This document shows positions 1-5,665 of a DNA stretch of 5,754 bases, piece after piece. The notes under the pieces are model-generated. The model saw nothing but the letters and a program-made list of their open reading frames with translations. It had not been told where the DNA came from and ran no database searches. A program made the translations under genes and the position numbers. Position 1 is the first letter of the stretch. The number at the start of each line of letters is the position of its first letter. The DNA is from an uncultured Clostridia bacterium (GTDB taxonomy: Bacteria; Bacillota; Clostridia; Christensenellales; Aristaeellaceae), in contig CAKUCE010000200.1 of assembly GCA_934643535.1 (NCBI GenBank), positions 1 to 5,754 on the forward strand, read 5' to 3'.

Positions 1-71
1 TTTGAATGATTGTGCAAAAGAGTTTGAACAAAGCGAAAAAATTTCTTAAACACCCTTGACAAAGCGTATCA
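1..71. other. AT-rich foreign flank abutting truncated topB
   Basis: This stretch does not continue the topB reading on its right. The topB frame meets a TGA at 57-59, and the other two forward frames are also closed. Composition is very different from the neighbouring gene: 19 G+C in bases 1-60 against 38 in bases 121-180. One frame (2-49) reads LNDCAKEFEQSEKIS followed by TAA, which could be the last residues of a gene entering from the left, but I recognise no family in it. I infer that this is the terminal part of another mobile element inserted into topB. A deletion or rearrangement junction would look the same from inside this window. Confidence 0.55.
24..66. repeat. Imperfect direct repeat near element end
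   Basis: TTGAACAAAGCG (24-35) recurs as TTGACAAAGCG (56-66), differing by one inserted A and offset by about 32 bases, close to three helical turns. The second copy runs into the inverted repeat at the topB junction. Spacing on one face of the helix and position beside a junction fit recombinase or accessory-protein sites at an element end, but that role is inferred. An 11-base repeat in AT-rich DNA could also be coincidence. Confidence 0.4.
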
Positions 72-82
72 GAGGATACGCT
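63..82. other. Att-like inverted repeat at the topB junction
   Basis: AGCGTATC (63-70) and GATACGCT (75-82) are exact reverse complements around the 4-base centre AGAG. The right arm is ordinary topB coding sequence (codons for D-T-L), whereas the left arm lies in the foreign flank, so the symmetry is created across the junction. The centre contains GA at 72-73, the first two bases of the Glu codon where topB similarity begins. GA is the crossover dinucleotide known for the large serine recombinases TnpX (Tn4451) and TndX (Tn5397). I infer an attachment-site junction; no recombinase gene is visible to confirm it. Confidence 0.45.
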
Positions 83-764
83 GCTTTCTGCAATGGAGGT
101 CGCCGGTGCGAAAGAAATGCCCGAAGATGCTGAACGCAAAGGGCTTGGGACGCCTGCCACCCGCGCCGCCATTCTGGAAAAGCTGGTGGCCACCGGCTTT
201 GTTGAGCGCAAAAAGAGCAAAAAGACGGTGAACCTGATCCCGACCCACGCCGGGATCTCCATGATTACCGTGCTGCCGGAACATCTCCAGTCTCCGCTTA
301 TGACTGCTGAATGGGAGCATCGCCTAAAAGAGATCGAGCGCGGCGAAGAATTCCCGGAAACCTTCATGCAGGGCATCCACGATATGGTCTGCGAGCTGGT
401 CAAGACCTATAAAACGGTACTGGGGGCCGATGTGCTGTTCCCATCCGGAAGAACGGTCGTCGGAAAATGCCCACGCTGCGGCAGTGATGTTACCGAGAGC
501 AAAAAGGGTTATTTCTGTGAGCGGAATGACTGTCATTTCGGCCTTTGGCGGGACAACCGTTTTCTTGCGGCCAAGAAGATCAACCTGACAAAGAAAATGG
601 CGGAGGCGTTGCTGAAAGACGGAAAAACCTATTCCAGCGGCATCTTCTCGGAGAAAACCGGCAAGACCTACGACGCTTATATCGTTCTGGAGGACGACGG
701 CACAAAGACAGCTTACCGGCTGGAATTTGAAAGAGGGAAAACAAATGGAAAACAGTATTCATAA
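72..764 (+). pseudogene. topB: DNA topoisomerase III, 3' fragment (ICE type)
   Basis: This is the C-terminal third of a type IA topoisomerase, an enzyme that passes single DNA strands and is carried by Tn1549-like ICEs. Counting from the internal Met at base 93, residues 15-25 hold the conserved RKGLGTPATRA motif of the family. Residues 126-147 form a zinc ribbon (C126-x2-C129, C142-x4-C147), followed by a second short C-terminal repeat ending in EFERGK. Full proteins are near 700 residues. The Toprim domain and active-site tyrosine would lie upstream and are missing, because the frame closes at 57-59 in unrelated AT-rich DNA. Neither the Met at 93 nor other early codons has a Shine-Dalgarno sequence, so translation from here is doubtful and activity cannot be expected. 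The fragment overlaps the next gene by 20 bases. Family assignment is secure; the broken state is what the sequence shows, and the cause is inferred. Confidence 0.85.
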
Positions 765-1086
765 AATGCGTGCGGCGCACCTGATCCTGTCAGCAATTCT
801 CACCATGCAGGGAGAGGCCGCTCCCGCTTTCAGCACCCATTGCGACACCATCGACAACCTGTGCGAAACCGTTATGTCCATCTTTGAAAAGCTGGGGTAT
901 CGGGATCGGACGGTTTTGGGTATGCGTCTGGGTTTCAATCCCCATAAAGGATTTGCGCCCACGAAAGTGTGCAAATATCTGGAGATTGCGACTGCCTTTG
1001 AAATGACCCTTGCCTCGTCGGCCAGCCGCCTTTTTCACAGAATCTGCCACCGGTTTGCCGCATCCATGCTGGAGGCAGGCCGATGA
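745..1086 (+). CDS. Small conserved ICE protein with sigma-70 region 4-like half
   Basis: This 113-residue protein belongs to a family I associate with Tn1549-like ICEs, usually annotated as hypothetical. Residues 49-102 (KLGYRDRTVLGMRLGF onwards) resemble the region 4 helix-turn-helix of sigma-70 factors: an x-Y-R-D/E-R-T-V-L start, an R-L/F-G-F turn after it, then two predicted helices. The basic recognition helix normally seen is poorly conserved. The N-terminal 45 residues are helical and unassigned. The ATG at 745 is chosen because AAGAGGG (731-737) sits seven bases upstream; an in-frame TTG at 727 lacks this. Its start lies inside the topB end, and its stop overlaps the next ATG as ATGA, so the genes are probably translationally coupled. 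A DNA-binding or transcription role is only an inference from the weak similarity. Confidence 0.75.
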   Translation: MENSIHKMRAAHLILSAILTMQGEAAPAFSTHCDTIDNLCETVMSIFEKLGYRDRTVLGMRLGFNPHKGFAPTKVCKYLEIATAFEMTLASSASRLFHRICHRFAASMLEAGR

Positions 1087-1385
1087 GACTGGAACCTTCG
1101 GAGCGTGAGACCATTATCCTGTTCTCGGATGCGGATGATACCGCCAGCGTTTACACCTTCGATAAAAAGCTCAAAGCGCGGCTCAAGGAGCTGCATCGGC
1201 GGCAGCCGGACAAAATCTATCCAGACAGCAAGGGACGCTCCGGCTCGGCCTGCTTCATCGTACCGAAAAACTGCATCTCTATCCGGGAGCCGTACAGCGA
1301 AGAGCGCCGCCGCGCCGCCAGTGAGCGAGCCAAACAGGCCGGGTACAAGCCCCCGGTCAGGGGCACCGTCCCCAAATCTGAATAA
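1083..1385 (+). CDS. Conserved hypothetical ICE protein, 100 aa
   Basis: The product is soluble, highly charged and basic at its C-terminus, with no signal peptide or membrane segment. Recognisable blocks are ILFSDADDTASVYTFDKKLK (residues 12-31), IVPKNCISIREPYSEERRR (59-77) and the ending ASERAKQAGYKPPVRGT. I have a memory of this block pattern in many clostridial ICEs next to topB and ardC-like genes, but know of no demonstrated function. The ATG overlaps the previous stop (ATGA), with GGAGG at 1071-1075 seven bases upstream, which fixes the start and indicates coupled translation. The basic tail could contact nucleic acid, which is a guess. It is a real gene by position, ribosome binding site and codon usage; its role is unknown. 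Confidence 0.8.
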   Translation: MRLEPSERETIILFSDADDTASVYTFDKKLKARLKELHRRQPDKIYPDSKGRSGSACFIVPKNCISIREPYSEERRRAASERAKQAGYKPPVRGTVPKSE

Positions 1386-1466
1386 GCCCTATGCTCCTGC
1401 GAGGATTTCCGCGTCCACGCAGGGGCTGACCATATGCAGGGATTGTAATCCCGGAAAGGAGCGTAT
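1386..1466 (+). promoter_or_regulatory. Spacer with two hairpins before the ardC-like gene
   Basis: Two inverted repeats fill most of this 81-base gap. The first pairs 1393-1401 with 1418-1426 (nine pairs, one G-U, 16-base loop). The second is GGGATT (1439-1444) with AATCCC (1447-1452), ending four bases before the Shine-Dalgarno AAGGAG (1456-1461), which is five bases from the ATG. The first hairpin lies within a 12-codon reading frame (1391-1429, MLLRGFPRPRRG), but that frame has no ribosome binding site. No U-tract follows either stem, so these are not intrinsic terminators. A role in translation control or mRNA processing is possible and unproven. Confidence 0.35.
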
Positions 1467-3560
1467 ATGGCAGAAAAGCAGTCTAACAAGGACAGGCTCA
1501 AAGAGATCACCGACAGCATTGAAAAAGGAATTCAGGAGCTGTTCCAGAGTGAGAAATACCGGCAATATCTCCGCACCATGAGCCGGTTCCACAAATACAG
1601 CGTCAACAACACCATGCTCATTTATATGCAGAAGCCGGACGCCACCGTCGTTGCCGGTTTCAACAAATGGCGAGATCAGTTTGGCCGCAATGTACTCAAG
1701 GGCGAAAAAGGCATCAAGATCATTGCCCCGACGCCGTACAAGAAGAAAATCGAAGAAGCAAAGCTCGACCCGGACACCAAGCTCCCCATGCTGGATGCTG
1801 ACGGCAAGGCCATCATGGAAGAAAAGGAAATTAAGATTCCGATGTACAAACCGGTCACGGTTTTTGATGTGAGCCAGACAGAGGGCAAGCCCCTGCCGCA
1901 GCTTGCCGCCGATCTTACCGGCAATGTGCAGAATTATGAGGTCTTCATGGAGGCTGTGAAGCGCAGTGCGCCGGTGCCGGTCTTCCTGGAGAATATGACA
2001 GGCATGGATGGGTATTACGATGATGAGAATCAGCGCATCGCCGTCCGCACCGGCATGAGCGAGGTGCAGACGGTATGTGCGGCGATCCATGAGATTGCAC
2101 ATTCCCTTCTGCACAGTCATTCCAAAGAGACCAATGAGCTGACACCCAGTTGGAAAGTAGTTATGGTCAGCGAAGGTGGCACAAAGCGCGATTTCAGCTC
2201 CGGCTTCAAAACCGAGGCAGAAGCGAAACATTTTGCCGAAGCGGAAAACTGGCGTTATCTGGACGAAAATCGGTTTGAATGGCGTTTGGAAGTTGAAGAA
2301 GACTTGAGTGCTGTAAAGACCGCAGCACTCTCCCGCAACACCGAGAAAGTGCAGGCAGAGAGCATTTCCTATGCCGTCTGTGCCTGTTTCGGCATTGAGA
2401 CCGGCGAGAACAGCTTCGGGTATATCGCCACCTGGTCAAAGGGCAAGGAGCTGCCGGAACTGAAAGCCTCGCTGGAAACCATCAACCGCACAGCATCCGG
2501 CCTGATCACGGATATTGACCGGAACTATAAGGCGCTGATCAAAGAGCGCGGTCTGGATAAGGAGCCTGAAAGCCTTGCTGCCGAACCTGTGCAGGAGATC
2601 ACGGTACAGGAGCCGGAGCCGGTCAGCGCACCGGATAATGGCTGCGTTCCTGACCCGGCAATTTCTGTAGAGACCATGAACGCATACGGCTACACCGACG
2701 CCAATATGCTGCCGCTGACAAAGGAGCGTGCGCTGGAACTCATGGAGCGCGACGTGACCGTGTACATGCTTCACACCGACAACACCGAGGCCATGGCGTT
2801 TGATGCCGATGAAATCCGCAGCTTTGACGGCATTTTCGGCGTGGAGACTTCCGAATGGGAGACGGTCAAAGCCCGCTTCGCGCCGCAGGACTACGAGAAA
2901 GCGTTCCTCGATAACCCCGGCGACAGCTTTGCCATCTATCAGCTTCGGGATAATGATGACACGGCGCAGCTCCGCTATATGAACTCCGAGTATCTGGAGA
3001 AGAAAGGACTATCCATCCAAAAGGAGAACTACACCGCCGTCTATGCAGGAGACCTCGACCGCAGGGGTGATACGCAGGATAAATTGAACGAGCTGTATGA
3101 GACCTTCAACATCCGCCGTCCGGACGATTTTTGCGGACACAGTCTGTCGGTCAGCGACATCGTAGCGCTGAAGAAGAACGGTGTGGTATCCTGTCATTAC
3201 GTCGATTCTTGGGGCTTCAAAGAGCTACCGGGCTTTCTCAAGCCGGAGAACTACCTGAAAAATGCCGAGATGGCGATGGAAGATGATTACGGTATGATCG
3301 ACGGCATCATCAACAATGGCCCGCGCAAAACAGTCGCGGAGCTGGAGGAACAGTCCAAGACCGGCACGCCCATTTCTCTTCTGGAGCTGGCGCAGGCCGT
3401 CCAGCGCGAAGACGCGGAAAAGCGCCGTGCCCAGCAGCCGGTGCGCAGAGAAAAATCCGGCGAAAAGCCCTCCATCCTTGCGAAGCTGAAAACGCCGTCC
3501 GTAGCCGACACCAAATCTGTGAAGAGCGCCCCGAAACGGAGCGCGGAAAGGGAGCTGTGA
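1467..3560 (+). CDS. ArdC/LtrC-like zinc metallopeptidase with YodL and DUF4316-type tail
   Basis: This is a 697-residue multidomain ICE protein. Residues 25-90 (YRQYLRTMSRFHKYSVNNTM, then GFNKWRDQFGRNVLKGEKGIKI) match the ssDNA-binding N-domain of ArdC antirestriction proteins. Residues 205-216 contain the zincin motif HEIAH (H208, E209, H212), and E298 in QAESISYAV is the likely third zinc ligand. Between them, residues 226-280 (WKVVMVSEGGTKRDF to RLEVEEDL) form an inserted small domain. After a Pro/Glu-rich linker (365-395) come an unassigned block (405-470), a YodL-like domain (about 486-590, with GHSLSVSDIV and HYVDSWGFKELPGFL) and a DUF4316-like segment (about 596-620, AEMAMEDDYGMIDGIINNG) with a basic tail. 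In ICEs such proteins are thought to protect incoming single-stranded DNA; substrates of the peptidase are unknown. AAGGAG at 1456-1461 supports the start. Domain names are from memory. Confidence 0.88.
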   Translation: MAEKQSNKDRLKEITDSIEKGIQELFQSEKYRQYLRTMSRFHKYSVNNTMLIYMQKPDATVVAGFNKWRDQFGRNVLKGEKGIKIIAPTPYKKKIEEAKLDPDTKLPMLDADGKAIMEEKEIKIPMYKPVTVFDVSQTEGKPLPQLAADLTGNVQNYEVFMEAVKRSAPVPVFLENMTGMDGYYDDENQRIAVRTGMSEVQTVCAAIHEIAHSLLHSHSKETNELTPSWKVVMVSEGGTKRDFSSGFKTEAEAKHFAEAENWRYLDENRFEWRLEVEEDLSAVKTAALSRNTEKVQAESISYAVCACFGIETGENSFGYIATWSKGKELPELKASLETINRTASGLITDIDRNYKALIKERGLDKEPESLAAEPVQEITVQEPEPVSAPDNGCVPDPAISVETMNAYGYTDANMLPLTKERALELMERDVTVYMLHTDNTEAMAFDADEIRSFDGIFGVETSEWETVKARFAPQDYEKAFLDNPGDSFAIYQLRDNDDTAQLRYMNSEYLEKKGLSIQKENYTAVYAGDLDRRGDTQDKLNELYETFNIRRPDDFCGHSLSVSDIVALKKNGVVSCHYVDSWGFKELPGFLKPENYLKNAEMAMEDDYGMIDGIINNGPRKTVAELEEQSKTGTPISLLELAQAVQREDAEKRRAQQPVRREKSGEKPSILAKLKTPSVADTKSVKSAPKRSAEREL

Positions 3561-3561
3561 C

Positions 3562-3774
3562 ATGAGCAACTTTACATTTGACGAGATCAACCTGATGTGC
3601 ATCTACAATACCGGCACCCGCGCCGGTCTGATGCAGGCGCTGACCGACATGCGCGGACAGTTGGAACCCGATGAAGCCGAGCTGCTGGAGCTGACCGACA
3701 GTGCTCTTCGCAAGCTGGACGGTATTACCGACGAGCAGTTTGCGGAGCTGGAGCTAGTGCCGGACTTTGACTGA
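3562..3774 (+). CDS. TTRAP-type putative transposon-transfer assisting protein
   Basis: This 70-residue acidic protein resembles the family named TTRAP in Pfam, small proteins of Tn1549-like conjugative transposons. The diagnostic parts are the start FDEINLMCIYNTGTRAGLM (residues 6-24) and the later LTDSALRKLDGITDEQFAEL (44-63), both predicted helical. There is no signal peptide, membrane segment or catalytic motif. The family name reflects context, not a proven activity. The gene starts one base after the stop of the ardC-like gene, with an AAAGGGAG-type ribosome binding site at 3547-3554 inside that gene's last codons, so the two are certainly cotranscribed. A strong hairpin begins ten bases after its stop and probably marks the end or a stability boundary of this operon segment. 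Confidence 0.82.
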   Translation: MSNFTFDEINLMCIYNTGTRAGLMQALTDMRGQLEPDEAELLELTDSALRKLDGITDEQFAELELVPDFD

Positions 3775-3783
3775 ACAGCAAAT

Positions 3784-3819
3784 GCAGAGAGACGGTTCCA
3801 TTCGGAGCCGTCTCTCTGC
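3784..3819 (+). terminator. Strong 16-bp hairpin after the TTRAP-type gene
   Basis: GCAGAGAGACGG (3784-3795) pairs perfectly with CCGTCTCTCTGC (3808-3819). The stem continues inward through one G-U and three further pairs to an ATTC tetraloop (3800-3803), giving 16 consecutive pairs. The bases that follow (TGGCTCTATC) contain no U-tract, nor is there one on the minus strand, so efficient intrinsic termination is uncertain. It could act as a factor-assisted terminator or as a 3' stabiliser protecting the long operon mRNA. It separates the ICE operon from the independently promoted cargo gene. Confidence 0.55.
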
Positions 3820-3911
3820 TGGCTCTATCGGTGTTGCAGCGAACCTAAAGGAAAATGCAAGGATTCAGGCAGCAAAATATTGGACACTTTTTCGCATCTT
3901 TCAAAATCCCC

Positions 3912-3940
3912 TTGCGTTCGTACTTGACCGTTGCTATAAT
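3912..3940 (+). promoter_or_regulatory. Extended -10 sigma-A type promoter for the ATPase gene
   Basis: TATAAT (3935-3940) is a perfect -10 box preceded by TG and one base (TGCTATAAT), the extended -10 form. TTGCGT (3912-3917) lies exactly 17 bases upstream and matches the -35 consensus in its first three bases. A better-looking TTGACC (3924-3929) is only five bases from the -10 and cannot serve it. The predicted start near 3947 places the whole structured leader that follows in the mRNA. This gives the ATPase gene transcription independent of the ICE operon. Confidence 0.7.
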
Positions 3941-3950
3941 ATACTTGCAT

Positions 3951-4013
3951 AACTCCCACGGAGTTTCGCTGGTATGAAGATACAACTCCGTGGAAATACT
4001 ACCTGTACGGAGG
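3951..4013 (+). promoter_or_regulatory. Structured 5' leader with competing pairings around the SD
   Basis: CCACGGAGTT (3956-3965) pairs perfectly over ten bases with AACTCCGTGG (3984-3993). Inside the loop GTAT (3972-3975) pairs with ATAC (3980-3983) around GAAG, stacking directly on the main stem with a 6-base bulge TCGCTG on the 5' side. Two alternatives compete. AACTCC (3951-3956) can pair with GGAGTT (3960-3965), and CTCCGT (3986-3991) can pair with ACGGAG (4007-4012), which is the Shine-Dalgarno of the ATPase gene. The main stem would leave the SD open; the alternative set would hide it. This geometry suits a translational switch or autoregulatory site. I do not recognise a known riboswitch class. 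Confidence 0.5.
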
Positions 4014-4020
4014 TGTTTGT

Positions 4021-5481
4021 ATGGCAATCGTAAGCGATGAGCAGGTCATCAAGGTGCTGCGGCAGTATAATCCCTGGTGGCGCAATCCGCTGGCAATCAA
4101 AGAGGAAAACAAGCCACAGAAAAGGCTTGCCTATTACGAAGCATTGAGAATGATTTCGCACAAAACGATTCGGCGGTTTGCCGTTTTATCCGGCGCAAGG
4201 CGTGTCGGCAAGACAACGATCATGTATCAGATGATGAACAGCCTGATCGACGAGGGCGTAAACCCCAAAAATATCCTGTATGTATCCTTCGACAATCCGA
4301 TTGTAAAGCTCGTCAATGTGGAGACAGTCCTTTCTATCTACGAATCCCTTTATCCCATAGAGGGAACAAGGTATATCTTCCTCGATGAAATTCAATATAC
4401 GGAGCATTGGGAACTCTGGATGAAGGTCATCTACGACAGCCGGAAGGACATACGGCTTACAGCGACCGGCTCAGCCAGCCCGATATTGGAAAAAGGCTCG
4501 ACCGACAGCGGGACGGGGCGATGGAGCATCCTGAAGATACCCACCATGTCGTTTTATGAATATTGTCGTCTGCTGCAAATTGAAGAGCCGATTCTGCCAG
4601 ATAATTTGCGGCTCACAAAGCTTGTAAAAATGAGCAAAGCGGAGTTGGGCGATCTGATGGATCGGTTTGCGCCGCTGGAAGTGCATTTCAACCGTTACCT
4701 TATGATTGGCGGCTTTCCTGAGCTTGTATTATCCGACGATGATATGTATGCACAGCGGATGCTGCGGGAAGATGTGGTGGATAAGGTTATCAAGCGTGAT
4801 GTTCTGACACTTTTTAATATCCGAAGCCCGCTTCTGATGGAAAAACTGTTTTTGTATCTCTGTATGAACTCAACAGAGATTTTCAGCGTGACCACGGCGG
4901 CGAAGGAACTGGAAAATACCTCTGCCGCTACAATAGACAGCTATATTGAGGCGCTTGAAATGTCTAACCTGATTTATCTGTCGAAGCCGATGGATGTGGG
5001 CAGCAAGGGTGCTTTGAAGGGCAAGCCGAAGATATACATTGCCGACGCCGCCATACGCAACGCCGTTCTAATGATAGACGACGTTCTTTCGGATGAGCGA
5101 GAGCTTGGGGCAATGGTGGAAACGACGGTATATAAGCATATCGTATCCTTCTATCAGGGCAGCACTGCGCAGCTTGGCTACTTCAGAAAGGCAAAGGATA
5201 ATCAGAAAGAGGTCGATGTGGTCATTGAGCTGCCCCGTGAAAAGATTCTCTGTGAGGTAAAATACCGCAACAACTCCCATATACCTGCTACGGACGCCAT
5301 TGTCGAACTCTGCAAGGATGAAAGTGCAAAGGTCACAAACGCATTTCTCATCACGAAACAGTTGGATGATTTCGGCATTGCAAAGCACGAAACCCATGTG
5401 CCGATTTTGCGAGTGCCTGCCATCGCATTTCTGTATCTGCTTGGAAAGGCGGAGGCAGACGGACAAAACGGAAAAATGTAA
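4021..5481 (+). CDS. AAA_14/DUF4143-type ATPase with PD-(D/E)XK-like C-terminus
   Basis: This 486-residue cytoplasmic ATPase has a Walker A GARRVGKTT (residues 58-66), a Walker B YIFLDEIQ (118-125, D122/E123) and a sensor segment LTATGSAS (146-153). GGFPE (230-234) introduces the DUF4143 half, which contains a winged-helix-like stretch (about 288-322). The C-terminal third shows E367 (MVETTVY), D399 (KEVDVVIE) and E412-x-K414 (CEVKYR), the order and spacing of a PD-(D/E)XK nuclease-like fold. All key residues are present, and the length is somewhat above the usual 380-450. GGAGG (4009-4013) is seven bases from the ATG. Own promoter, leader and terminator, plus lower G+C than the flanking ICE genes, mark it as cargo. 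The family is widespread on mobile DNA and its biological role is not established; defence or element maintenance are guesses. Confidence 0.88.
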   Translation: MAIVSDEQVIKVLRQYNPWWRNPLAIKEENKPQKRLAYYEALRMISHKTIRRFAVLSGARRVGKTTIMYQMMNSLIDEGVNPKNILYVSFDNPIVKLVNVETVLSIYESLYPIEGTRYIFLDEIQYTEHWELWMKVIYDSRKDIRLTATGSASPILEKGSTDSGTGRWSILKIPTMSFYEYCRLLQIEEPILPDNLRLTKLVKMSKAELGDLMDRFAPLEVHFNRYLMIGGFPELVLSDDDMYAQRMLREDVVDKVIKRDVLTLFNIRSPLLMEKLFLYLCMNSTEIFSVTTAAKELENTSAATIDSYIEALEMSNLIYLSKPMDVGSKGALKGKPKIYIADAAIRNAVLMIDDVLSDERELGAMVETTVYKHIVSFYQGSTAQLGYFRKAKDNQKEVDVVIELPREKILCEVKYRNNSHIPATDAIVELCKDESAKVTNAFLITKQLDDFGIAKHETHVPILRVPAIAFLYLLGKAEADGQNGKM

Positions 5482-5497
5482 TACCAACGGCACAATG

Positions 5498-5527
5498 CCC
5501 GCTTGTCACAACAGGCGGGTATTTTTC
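5498..5527 (+). terminator. Intrinsic terminator of the ATPase gene
   Basis: CCCGCTTGT (5498-5506) pairs with ACAGGCGGG (5511-5519) over nine bases with one G-U and a CACA loop, followed by TATTTTTC. A GC-rich stem with a U-rich tail seventeen bases after the stop codon is a standard Rho-independent terminator. It closes the single-gene cargo unit. Confidence 0.85.
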
Positions 5528-5593
5528 TGCCAGATTTATTGGTGAGTGGTCTTGCGCTCATACGTTTATCTGACGGATATGCCTGCATATTCT

Positions 5594-5630
5594 ATTTCCC
5601 AAAATCAGAAAAATTTCAATTTTGGGAAAT
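5594..5630. repeat. Perfect 12-bp inverted repeat in AT-rich spacer
   Basis: ATTTCCCAAAAT (5594-5605) and ATTTTGGGAAAT (5619-5630) are exact reverse complements across a 13-base loop, extended by a T-A pair (5593/5631). The surrounding 60 bases hold only 17 G+C. No U-tract follows on either strand, so it does not look like a terminator. It may be a protein-binding operator, a mobile-element remnant, or a scar at the right side of the ATPase cargo insertion. None of these can be decided here. Confidence 0.5.
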
Positions 5631-5665
5631 AAAAAGTCAACTTAATAGATGCAGCTCCTTATACA

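Noticed and set aside
56..82. TTGACA (56-61) as the -35 box of a promoter reading into the topB fragment
   Set aside because: No acceptable -10 box lies 16-18 bases downstream; the candidates GATACG and TACGCT are both poor and too close.
93..764. A complete small gene starting at the ATG at 93
   Set aside because: There is no Shine-Dalgarno sequence, and the topB similarity clearly extends upstream of this Met (EDTLLSA), so it is an internal codon of a truncated gene.
1389..2231. Long minus-strand open frame opposite the ardC-like gene
   Set aside because: It is antisense to a protein with clear domains, has no ribosome binding site or family resemblance, and reflects the GC-rich codon usage of the real gene.
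3924..3929. TTGACC as the -35 of the ATPase promoter
   Set aside because: It lies only five bases from the perfect TATAAT; the TTGCGT at 3912 has the correct 17-base spacing.
3974..4033. Upstream reading frame MKIQLRGNTTCTEVFVWQS overlapping the ATPase start
   Set aside because: No ribosome binding site precedes its ATG, which lies inside the hairpin loop; it looks like a chance frame.
5579..5632. 17-codon frame MPAYSISQNQKNFNFGK across the palindrome
   Set aside because: It has no ribosome binding site, low-complexity composition and no recognisable similarity.
5637..5665. Promoter for the SNF2-type gene with -10 TATACA (5660-5665)
   Set aside because: The -35 at 17-base spacing (TCAACT) matches only three of six bases and there is no extended -10, so it is too weak to list.
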